In this document: positions 25,701-37,700 of the stretch, piece by piece
Layout of the letters: every line of letters begins with the position of its first letter
Position numbering within the stretch: position 1 is the stretch's first letter
Source: Amphibalanus amphitrite
Taxonomy: Eukaryota > Arthropoda > Thecostraca > Balanomorpha > Balanidae
Reading direction: 5' to 3'
DNA: 64,000 nucleotides
Assembly: GCF_019059575.1 (NCBI RefSeq)
Contig: NW_024881592.1
Coordinates: 496,001-560,000 of the forward strand
Position numbers and translations under genes: made by a program
The notes under the pieces: model-generated
What the model saw: only the letters and a program-made list of their open reading frames with translations
Told to the model about the DNA's origin: nothing
Databases searched by the model: none

Positions 25701-28700
25701 GCCCGATCGGCGCCCGGATGTTTGGCCACAGGGGCGGCTACCGTCCGGAATGACCGCCGTTCTGGGCATTTCCAGTTGCGGCACGCAGATGTCTGGGCCT
25801 CCATCTAACACCATTGAGGCAGAAAATGTTTGCAACTGCGGAATGGGGTCATCTAGAGTCGTTCTGACGTAATCCCCACCGATAAATGCACATCAATGAC
25901 CAATGACAAGGTCATATGCGAATCAAAACAGAAAAGAACATTTTTAAGGAGCTCTTGGATAAGGGTGAGACATGATTGATATTAGAGCGCTCCTGGTACC
26001 GAGATATGCGGTCAGATGATTTCCACATACCGTGGCCATGGAAATAATTCAGCGCAAAATTCCCACAGCCGTGCTCGGTTTTCCACTCCAGCGGGCGGCC
26101 CGGATCAGCGTCTGTTCGCGATCGGCGCTTCCGAAATCCTCCGTCCACGTTGCCCTACCGAGCGGCGGGCGGGCGGGCGGGCGGGCCGCCGACTTCGCCC
26201 ACCACACCAGGTAGGAGCGGCGCCGGGCCGGGCGGCAAGTTCACAGGTGGGAACGGGTCGCGGCGCCCCCGCAGGTGTCCTCGTCCGTTCGCCGAAACTG
26301 AGTCAGCGCAGCGGCAGCGCCGCACTACGTCACAGCCGTACCACCGATCATACGACACCGGTGACGCGATGACTTTTGTCACAGAACGACAAAACTGCGC
26401 CGGCACCTTGTACCGCGACCCTGCCACGACCTCTCCGTTCGGAGTAGTGGCGCATTCAAATAGCAGTCCGGTTTCGGCCGGGAGACGTGGTCTGTACTTT
26501 CCGCCAGAAACGCCCCGGACTGCGGGCGGAACGCACCGGACAGGTGAACTCAGTTTCTCCGGCTGCGGCGCGATCACAGCCGACCGCCGGCTCGAAAGGC
26601 ACCGACACAAACATACGCAGCCGCACCGGAAAGACCGGCGTCCATTTTTCTTGTTCCAGTTTTTTTACCTCATTTGCGACAAGCACCCACTACTTCACGG
26701 AGGCTGCCGGATACAATAGAACTACTACCACGGTCAAGCCGCTGGATGAGCCACCAGCACAGATAAAAATCGATTAACCCGCGCCCTGCTGGGGGGGGGG
26801 GTGTTTGAACACCCCCCCCCCCTGTGGTTTTTCGCGAATATCTCAAAAACGGCGGCGCGGAGCGCCGCCGTTTTTGGTACACCTTATCATACATCAATTC
26901 TACACATGTTGTGAAAATTTCAGACCAAGGTCATTCAAGGTCAGGTCACCAGGTCACTCGAAGTGACCTCACCTCATAAAAAGTTTCAATGTCTGTCATA
27001 GCTACACCGAGTGACCGATCGCTTTGAAACTTTCAGCGATTGCTAAGAGCATTAGCATGTACAAAATGTATATCTCAGAATTTTGATATCGATGACCTAA
27101 GGTCAGGTCAATTTTGCGACCTCACCATTATAAGTCAATGGGAGAAAATTGAAATGCGCCTGTTTTGGACGAAAGACATTATAAACACTCCCAAACACTG
27201 AATTACAAGTGGTTTAGACACACTGAACATGAAAATGGTGTCTGTGACCCCTGTTTATGCCCTGAGGTCATCTTAGGTCACGAATGGTATCTAACAGTTT
27301 TTCGCAAATAACTTTTGATAGAGGCATGCTAGAGCGATGAAAACGCCTTAGATGTGTTCAGCTCGACGATACGGATCGACTGATATGCAACATGACCCTT
27401 TCCGGTCAGGTCATGACCTTGACCTGAGGTCAAATTTTCAAGTTGACCTTTCAAGGTCAAATTATAGTTCGTTCGATGCGTCTTGACGAGAGGAACACGA
27501 TGCCGGTAAAAGTAGGTAAGCTCGTACAATGCTTGGGTCAAAAGTTATTGCAGAAAAACTGTTTCCGAAAAAATCGGCTATTTTTGCAGTTTTTGCCCCC
27601 TGCAGGCAAAACCGTTGACGTTAGGTCAAATCTGAGAAAATTACTCAGAAAGGGCGTTAATAGGGCTATCGAATGCGCTTTTCCGCGGCGCTGTAGCTCT
27701 ATTGGTTCCCGAGTTATGCGTTGGCTTCTTGGAAATTTTCGACATTCGACCTGGAAATCGGCGAAAATTTGCCTTCAATGGCCTCTGGTGACCTGACCTT
27801 TGACCTGCCCAAAAAATTGACCGAAGTGATTTCCTCATTATTTTTGACGCTCTTTCGAACGCCGCCTTCCGCGTATCGCTACGTGGCCCAGGAGCCGAGT
27901 TAGAAGGGGGGGTGTTCAAACACCCCCCCCCCAGCAGGGCGTGGAAATCCAGGACCCCCAGCCGGGCGCGGGTTAACGATGCTGGTTTTGAACATGCTGC
28001 TGGAACGATAACAATAAGTACGTAAAAGCGAATGGATCATTTCAGGAACTGGCTGATTTTTACTTACGTCATATGAGACACGATGAGGAAATGCACTGAA
28101 CTCCCATTACACAAGTTTTGCCATCGGAGACATCGGTTCCCAGATACGTTCTGACCAATATCCGACAAACAAACGACCTGCCGCGGCTCGGAACAGTAAT
28201 CCGCCAGTTATCCTGTCCCGTCTGTGACCACTTTCCAGAACCACCGCACTCGCCAAAGATAGTCCCGCTCTCCGTAGGATGCCGCGGCTGGCGTTCGGCG
28301 AACCGGCCGCCGGCAGCTCAGACGGCCCAGTGCAGATCTCCGTCTGGCCGCCCGACCGCGCACCGCAAACACACGAGGTCACACGTGGAGTCGGGGAGGC
28401 CAGGTGCCCGGGGCAGGTCCACAACAGACGCCACGGCGTCTACGGCGACGGCCGCGCAATGGGTCAGACACATTAGGAGCTGGCACCCCAGATAGCTGAG
28501 GCGGAGGGTGGAGGGACGGCCACCGTTCCTGAGGCGATTCTAATCACCAGAATTAATTCCATGAGGCTTCGCTAGCGCTACCATAAGAACAGATGATAAC
28601 TGGGTGACCTAGAATATGCGAGAGGAGGGGAGCCACGGGTCAGCCGAGTCCACGACAGCTCGGGCGGTTGGTACTTGATGAATCGACAAGCCCAGTAGTC

Positions 28701-31700
28701 GAGTCTACGGACCGAACTCAAAACCTGAGTGGCCAAGCACTTGGTAAACGGGCTCAATATTTAAAGAGAGACGAACCTGGTGCAGCTAGCCAGCTGATGC
28801 AGATTTAACTTCTAGTTTAGTTTCCTGATGATAATGCGCGAGACGACATCATGACGATAAATGCATACGTGTGACAGTGGTAGACTAATTAATTACAAAC
28901 TGTGCTTGCTGTATTGACCATACCAAGAGCATGGTCAACAAACAGATCAATGGTCCACATTATGTTCAGTTGCAAGATGGTCATCAAACACTATTGTAGA
29001 AATGAGCCTGAAGCTTAGCCTTCAGATGAGCCTGAACCTTAGCCTTCATCGTTGCCGATATTGTAAGCGACTGTACCAAAGTCATCCGACACTCAGCCAG
29101 CTACACGCTGACTGGCCACGAGCGTCGCGCACTCACCCGTAGTGCAGCGTTGAGCTGGGCCTCGGCCGGCTCCATACAGTTCATACTCATGGCGTACAGG
29201 CCAAGCACAGTGTGGATCTGGGCCCTGCCGGAGGGACAAACACAACAGTGTCAGCACATAGCAAACACAATGAACCTGGTGTCAGAGCATACCAAACACT
29301 GTGGATCTGGGGCCCTGGGCCCTGCCGAAGGGCAACACAACGCGGGTGTCAGAACATATCAAACACTGGATATGCTGGTGTCAGAACATACCAAACACAG
29401 TGGATCTGGGCCCTGTAGGAGAACAAAGACATCGTTGTCCGAACATACACACAGAGGATCTAAGTCCTACATGCTGTATGTGAGAACAAATACATGGGCA
29501 TAGCGGCGAAAACTCTCAGGTGAGCACCTCTGACTGTGTGAGTTTCGGCTCTGTCGGATGGCAAACGCACGCACGCACGCACAAAGCGGCGTCAGGTGTC
29601 AGGGGACAGTGGTGCCAGGTGGATAAAGTAGCGAACACAGCAGAGTCGGGAGCGCATACAGAGGGAGCATCGGACGAATGTCTCGGGAGTTGGAGTTACA
29701 GTGGCGCAACGGCCAGAGAGCAAATACGACCAGCAGAGGGCAGATCGGCAGCGAGCGATGCGCACGACAGGAACAGCTACTGAGTAGAAACTAGCAAGTG
29801 CTCCAGAAATTGCTGAGATAAAAGAGGGGAAAAGCTAATGTGCAATTGCGTTGACTGACAGGCTGACAAAATAAAAGGGATGCCGTAGGATGGGGAGGAA
29901 GAATTGCAAAACAAAACGGTTACGCGGCAGAAATAGGGTCCATGGACATCTGGATAGTGGATGGCAATCACGGAGGTCGCCTAAGCAAATAAACGTTTCA
30001 TCAAGCTATCATAGAACCCACACACGTAAACCCAAAACGATGTCGGGAACCTCTCTAATCCCCCAGCACCCTGCGCTGCAGGCACAGACTGCCCCACACA
30101 CGGTACCAGCGACACAATCAGCAGAGTCATCTGACACAGGAGCACGCGGGGAGCCGCTCTCGGGTATACCGCCGGGGCAGGGAAAACCTATCGTCCACCA
30201 AGACACGCAGACGGGGGATTCGAACCTCGACTGAGAAGAGCCGGGATAAGGGCGAATGGAACCAGCGGCTCGGCTGTATGGAGTTAGTTATGGCATTTAG
30301 CAGGCGTCATCAGATGATGTCATGATGTCAGATAAAATTGCTGAATTGGTTATGGATAACATTCACGCACTTGTCATGGATAAGGACACTCAAATTCACA
30401 CGTCAAATGACACAACGCTAACCAGCAGTTAAGTTACGAAGCGGGAGGGAGCGTCTAGCAAAAGCGAACCGTAATCCCGTCCTCGGCTACCCAAAACGAC
30501 CCAACATCGGCACTCCTGCCGCACCACCGGGATATCCATCGCCCTCCTCGCGGAACCCCTGGGCCAACCCCCCCCCCCCCCCGACCGCTGGGCCACCTCT
30601 CCCGCCGACCCCTGGGCCACCTGTCGTCCGCGCCGCATCTCGTCACCTGTGTCCGCTGAGCAGTTTGGGCCGCTGCTGGCAGATTTGACACAGGCTGGCG
30701 ATCTCCTGAATGGCGCCGGCGTTGTCGCCTATTACCAGTCGACACTGGACGATGTGCTCCAGAATCATTAGCTGGAACGTATGCAGGATCGGACGGTCTG
30801 CAGAGGCTGCCGGCACCGAGAGGTGGTCAGTAGAGACATCTAGCGAGCACGGGACGAAACAGTGGTGGGGGACAACATCGCTGTAGGACGGCACCGGCGG
30901 GGGCTCAGCCCCGGGAAACGGTGCGCAGCACGATCTATGCATATTATATTACATACCCTTACGAGCCGTTACAGTGACATAGGCATGAGCGCAACAGCTA
31001 AAATGTTAAAATATAAAACACTGCAGGATAAACCATTTGTCTTCAAGAAACACGGATATCCAAAAGGGATCTGGAGTGGAAATTCACAACAAATTCAACG
31101 ATACCTCCTGTAAATAACATCAACACACCTGCGATTCAAAAGCAAAAGCTAAACAGCGCCTCACACGTCCCCCTAAGCTCACACGTCCCCCTAAGCTGTA
31201 AATTCTTACGTCAACGAAAACACTCATTGCCACCTCATTGTCCGCAAAACCGTTAGCGATGCTTTCACTGTGACATTCATGGGCGGTTTTCCCAGACCAT
31301 TCAAACACCGCTATCCCTCTCCACACCCCTAAACAAGACTGAGTCTACACATAAGCATCACCCTCGGAAAATGCAACAACTCAAGCTCGGAAATCAGTCC
31401 GACTAAAGTCCAAAAGCAGCCTACCTTTACCACCCGCAACAGCTGCTGCTCAACCAGCTGTTGTGACCAGCACCCCTGAACTCCATCCCCCAGTTCCCTC
31501 CCTCCCCTCCAAATCTCTCACCGGTGAGGGCGCCGATCTCATTTAGCGCCTTGTCCGAGTACTTTTGCGCCTTGTCCATGTAGCCGGCCTGCATGGAGTG
31601 CATCACTGTCACCAGGTAGACGACCACGCGCAGCTCCTCCTTAGGCAGCCACATGAACATGTCGGCCGTGCTCGCTGACGCCGGCACCCGGTCTGAAAGG

Positions 31701-34700
31701 CGACAGGGAAGGGAAGGTCGGACACACGTCAGCGGGACACGGGCGGGAAGATAAGGTGGCCGAAATGAAACACCAGACGGCTCGGATGGTTACTCCGAGG
31801 ATAAATTATAGCTCAGCGGCATTATATTATCAAGCTTTCAAGATACTTTCGATGAGCTAACCAATCACAATAAGCACAAGCAAATTCCTAGTTAACAAAG
31901 CCTCTAGGCAGTCTATATTTTACAACTGAAACACAGCATCATGTCGATACACCAGATACCAGCTCCTCCTGATTTAATATGAATCATTACCCAAAGCAGC
32001 GACATCACTAAGGGGCCACAGACGGCAAAACTGAGACAGCGGCCGCGTAGCCGCAGTCAATGGCCCAAACGGTCTCGATGAGAGGGACCGCTGAATTCAC
32101 CACCACACCGTGGTGACCCGACGATCATAGGCAGTGATTATCATTAGCAGAAACAGCCCTCGTCATGCGGAGGCAGTAGCAATGGCAAGGGAGAAACGGA
32201 AGAAACAGTTTCGACGACTGAAGTCCATGTCATTAGGGAATATGTCCATAGCGAGGTTCAACCCGAACAGGAGGACAGCATGGGTCGAACAGAACGAGGC
32301 GAACCGACGACCCAGGTAAAGGCGAGCCACTGCACGAGACGAGATCGGGCAGTCAGGCGCCAGAGAAATCTACCGAGGCAGGCGACACAGGGCAGGTGCA
32401 AACTAGTAAGAACCGGGTCTGTGTCGGTTATGAGCGGAACTCTGGCCAACAGCGTCACTTAGCAGTAGGCTGACACGCAGCAGCTCCAGATATAACCTAC
32501 AAATAGCCCAGTGGGTAGGTATTGCTAACAAGTAACAACAAGCAGCCGCACGGGGCAGAATGATAGGTGCGACGGCGCGGTAAGATACCATCGGAGACCA
32601 GAAAAACAAGCGACCGCAGAAAACAGATTAAGTGCGACGGCGCAAGGAGGCGACGACAGGCGCCCGAGAGAATCGCACACGGCTCGCCGACCGATGTTCA
32701 GTGAAAGATCGAGCTAACGTTACAGGCTATTAGCTCGCTGTAGTGTTGACGTCAGTGGCGCAGTGTGGAACAATTATTGCTGCCTGAGCCAGTTGCTACA
32801 TCGTCAAATGTAGAACAGGTGTCTCCAATGCCCTCGCAACAGTGCAAACTGACCCTGGGGAAAAGAGGGCGCCTCGGGTCCGAACACCTCCCGAGAGCTC
32901 AGGGTTTGGGCGACTCATGCTCAGAGCCAAATCTTTTAAATGCAGTAGAAAGAATTTGGCAGACCAAGCTAACGTTTTAATGAAACGTTTTGTTCCCTCC
33001 GATACGCATTTGCTAACACTGGTATCCTTATACATACATATATGTTCCAAAACCCGTACATAGAATAAGAAGTACGGCACTTTATAAAATTAGGCCCTTG
33101 CTTCTGATGGCCCGCAGATGCCTTTTCGGTAAAACGCAAGCATCAATTACTCTATACTCTATATCCCTACCGTGCCAAATAAGATGTGTAGCGGTCGACT
33201 ATTCACTACAGATGCGATAAAGCAGAAAGTCGGTGGGAATCCGATAAAACCAACGTGCACAAAAACAGAACAAAGCCAGCCGCTATCGTAAACCCAACAA
33301 TAACGCATATCAATGTAAACAAATCATGGTTCGATGCAAGTTACATCTTGTAAAAGGGCATAGAGCTCATGCTGCACGAAGGGAGAATACATGCATTCAG
33401 TGAAAAGTCGATACAGCGCCGGGGATAACAAAACAACTGAGAAATAGGGAGGAGAGAAAGGGACAGGCTCTACACAAAATGAGTGCTTGGTGTGCGAACA
33501 GCACAGCATACTAACCTATCCGGCACCCCTGGCACCAACGAAATAACTTGGACGAGATCGGAGATCAGAGTACCTTTTGCTTTCCAACATGTGCATCCAA
33601 ATACACACAGGCATAGCCTAACTACAGCAAACACCAGCGTGAGCCAGCCATTGTCGTTTTACGAATCTGTCGCTGCCCGATGTTTCCATGAGCACCGGCG
33701 GAGCCCACTGACCTTCGTCGGCCCACTTGGCGATGTCCTCCACACTCTGCTGCAGCTGCTTCAGCCACGACTTGCTGCACTTGACCTGGCCGGCCAGCAG
33801 GTAATAGCAAGTCTGTAGAACCAGGAAGAACACCTGGGGGAGGCGGGAGCGGTCAGTAGCCGGACGACTGAACGGCAGTTTGACGACTGAACGAACGGGG
33901 GGAGGGGGGGGGGGGCGGTCATTGAGTTAAATGACTGAGCGGGAGGGGGCGGTCAGTAGTTTGACGACTGAGCGGGAGGGAGGTCAGTTTCTGAACGACT
34001 GAACGGGGGAGCGGTCATGAGCTAAACGACTGAACGAGGGGGGGGGGTCAGTTTCTAAGCGACTGAACGGGAGAATCATCAGATGGCAGCTCGCAGCTCG
34101 GTGTCCAAAGTCGACAAATTTCGTCCTGTTATCCTGTCCAATGTGATAATTTCATTGCCTAACCCGAAAGTAACTGTCGTTCGGGCAATAAGTGGATGGA
34201 AACAACATAGTAATTACGCTAGTGACTAGAGGGTAATGGAAAAGTCACTGACTCCGCACACATACGGGCAGCAGCTGAAAGGGTCCAGTGTCATGCGATT
34301 TCTACCAGAGAAACAATCCGACATTGCTTACAGTGGCCAAACAATGCACTTACGCATCACGGGCATGGCTAAAAGGCGAGTCTCTACCAGTCTACCACAA
34401 CCTACGCCGCTGAAAGCGAGAAGACAAGCACCACCGAGCAGAAATGACACTAAATTCCTCCAAATGAGCACGTCCTGGTGCGCCACCGCTAGACAGTACT
34501 GCGTCGGGGACACGCACCGCCAGCGTGTCCACCGGCTCATACCTTGAGGTACTCCTTCTGTTGGCTGCTGCCCTGCCAGGCGTCCACGAGAGGGCCGCCC
34601 TGCTGCAGCAGAGGTGTCGCTTCACTCAGCTTCCGTTCAGCCAGCAGCAGCTGCGACACACAACAGCAAACAGTCGGTTATATAGGCAGCAAGCAGACAG

Positions 34701-37700
34701 TTCGTCAACATTGTTCCCCAGCACACAGCCCGTCGTCATTGTTCCCTCCGGCCCTTTCAGGGAGGTGAAGAAGGACGCTCCATAGGACGCGGAAGCCAGC
34801 GGCCAGGGCCACTATCACGCCCGGTCGTCCTATACAGCGGCTCCCACCAGATTCTAAAATAGAATCTCGAATGGGCAGTCGGTAGACTCGGCACATGCCT
34901 GGTCCCTGGGGACGTACACGCCGACGAAAACCAATAGGCGCACGGATACGTCGTTCATGCAGAGCAAATTGCAGTTGATTTAGAATGGTAGCCACATCTG
35001 AAAGCATTGATACCTTTTGAGGTGGCAAGGTGGGTGAAAAGGTGAGTTACTTATGAATCATCAACAAAATAGTGCTGGTAATGCTAGCATTATTGACGAT
35101 TACAAATCCAAGCACCACAAAAAGGACCATATCGAAAAAAAATTAAGCACGGGTGTTCTCACAGTGTAAGCAGTTCCCTCTGCATCATATTAATTCACCT
35201 AATTAATTCAAAGAGATGGGATGCCTGCTCATATTAAATAACTGTTTCAACTGCTCATTTTAATAAAAGCAGCAGGTCACAGTATCCGTTTGTTGCTCAC
35301 CATTGCCTTGCTAAGGAGGAACAGAATCTGCGTGTAGCCGGCACCTGAGATGCGGGTGAACTCGACGCCGACGCCGAGCAGGCCGCAAGCCGACACAAAG
35401 TCCTTCTCCTTGGCATGCAGTTGCTGCGGGGAAACCCAATAAATGGCAGTCAGCCAGGGGCGAGGAGAAACCAGGTGAAAATGTGGTATCTGTGTCTAAC
35501 GTCAGGAAGTTATCTTTATAACTGGAGACAGGTTAATTATTTATTATGCAGTGTACACTATCAATTGCATAGCATTTAAGAAAAAATTGCATTGACAAAA
35601 TATGATGGTGACCCATCATTCAAGCTTATGTTTTGAACTATTTTCATGAACAAACAACTGCACTCTGTCAGAGTAAAGGATAGTAAATCATCTTCAGCTC
35701 TCGAACACACGGTGTGTCAAGACTGTCCCGGCACTGGTCGGCCGGACGCCGCAGTCCACCCACCGCCAGCTGAAACAGTAGTCGGCAGTGCCAGTAGCAG
35801 TTGCCCTGCGATATCTCGATGGCGCGCCGCAGCTTCTCCTTGGCCCACTTCTGCTGTTGCTGCTGTTCGAACAGCTGCGCCAGCACACTGGCCGACTCGA
35901 ACTTGACATCGTCGAATGAAGAGATGCCCTGCGACAGATCCCACTGTGGACAAGAAAGAAAGAAAAATTGATAAGTGGGAATGTACTTTGAGAGGTGGTA
36001 GGGAGAGAGTGCAGAGAAACTCATGAGATGGGAGTGGGGCTCATTGAGCACTACCTAGCCTTACCTAACGAAACCTCACCTCACCTCACCTGACTCAACA
36101 GGTGGTCGGGTGTAGCCTATAAACGTCTTGTGTATAAAGTATTGGATGTAATGAGGTCAATGATAGCTACACTTTTTATATCTTAGAATTTTGATACCAT
36201 GACCTAAGGTTAGGTCAATTTCTTGACCTCTCCATTATAAGTCAATGAGGGGAGGGAGGAAATGAACCAACGCGTCGGATGGTCCAATATACCATGAATG
36301 ACTTCATATACGATCAACCTTGACTATATTCTGTTCCATAAAAGCTTGCGGTCGGATTTCCTCCAGCATTTTGCTCTGGCTTCTCCGTTCATTATTTTGC
36401 GACCTTGAATGTAAGAGCTGCGTATACAGAAACCTCGCACTGCTTTCAGCAAGGCACTTCGGCCGCAAGCTTGGAATGAAACAGAGTATATCTTGAGGCC
36501 TTTTTTGCTCTTGGGCAACTGTAATGTCATGTGACGTCATCAAGTCATAGTCATAGTCATAGTCATAGTCAGGTTTATTAAGAGCTCCATAAAACATGGC
36601 TTTTCTGCCCTCTCGTCAATACAAGTTGTAAAAAAGACGAACACATAAACTATCTAAAAATATGTCCTAAAAAAATATGTCCTCAAGGGTCACCAAATGT
36701 TTTTTTTTTTTTTGCTAATATTTCCTTACAGGAACAAGATACAGCCGCGCGGATGGTCTCATTGTGTTCAGCTCGTCAAGGCACATCGAGTGATAATACA
36801 TGCTGACCTTGGTCACGTGACCTGAGGTCAACCTTTAACCTTGACTTTTTGAGGTCACCACATATACGATTCGATGCGGATTGACGAAAGGATCACGATG
36901 GTGCCATTAGTTTGTTCCTAGCTTGGCTACTTCGAAAGTTATTCGAGAAAAAACTATGTATCTTCGTTTCTAGTGCTGCCATTTTGACTTTTTTCTACCC
37001 TTGTGATGTCACCTTTGACCTGACCTGAAAACGACCTTCGTAAAAATTGCAGATCTTGCAGATCTTGTCCGTGCGCATCCCAGCCGTTTACCGCTTGTCG
37101 CTAGCTTGCTTCGTTCTCGAGATCTAACCCGCAAGTTTAACCCGCGCACCCCCATCGGTGCGCGGGTTAAGAGGGTGCAAAAGGCAGCTATAGCCAGAAG
37201 CGATACAGAGCCAGCAGAGCAACACTTATATCTGTACCTGCCTATCCTAATTTTCTTCTTCTTTTTTTTTGATGACTGGAATCAGATTCTTCACATTGCC
37301 TTTCAAAAATGTCGTGCCCCAAAACACCAAAATTTAGCATGCTTATTGCTTAACAATAAACCCATTTTTGTAAAATTTTACTCTATAAGCTCACAAGACA
37401 ATAGTGCGACCAGGATGCTTAAGCATGTTGTGTATCAGTAATCAGTATGCATGATTAGACGATTGTGATAGCAAGATAGTTGAAACAGCACTAGAGTATG
37501 GCATAATCTAGATGGTAAGCTGTAGGCTGGTAGGGTAGTAGGCCAGGATAGGTCGGTCAAGATATAGATTGAGTGGCTTCTTATTCTGATGACCAGCCCA
37601 GGTAGAGAAAAGTAATGTAACATGTTTTTGACATGGACCAATCGAGTCCAAGCAAAGGAAATTGTTCTGATAAGTAAAGGTCTTAAATTTCACTGTAACC

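Larger units (their letters stand above)
34086..35763. other. Remaining MAU2 introns 4, 3 and 2, no extra gene
   Basis: Intron sequence around exons 4 and 3 (34086-34542, 34651-35300, 35424-35763). Nothing beyond short shadow frames. Intron 3 is AT-rich in its 5' half. Confidence 0.5.

Noticed and set aside
30181-30240. Possible minus-strand tRNA (GTTCGAATCC word)
   Set aside because: The five-base T stem does not pair and no acceptor, D or anticodon stems can be built around it.
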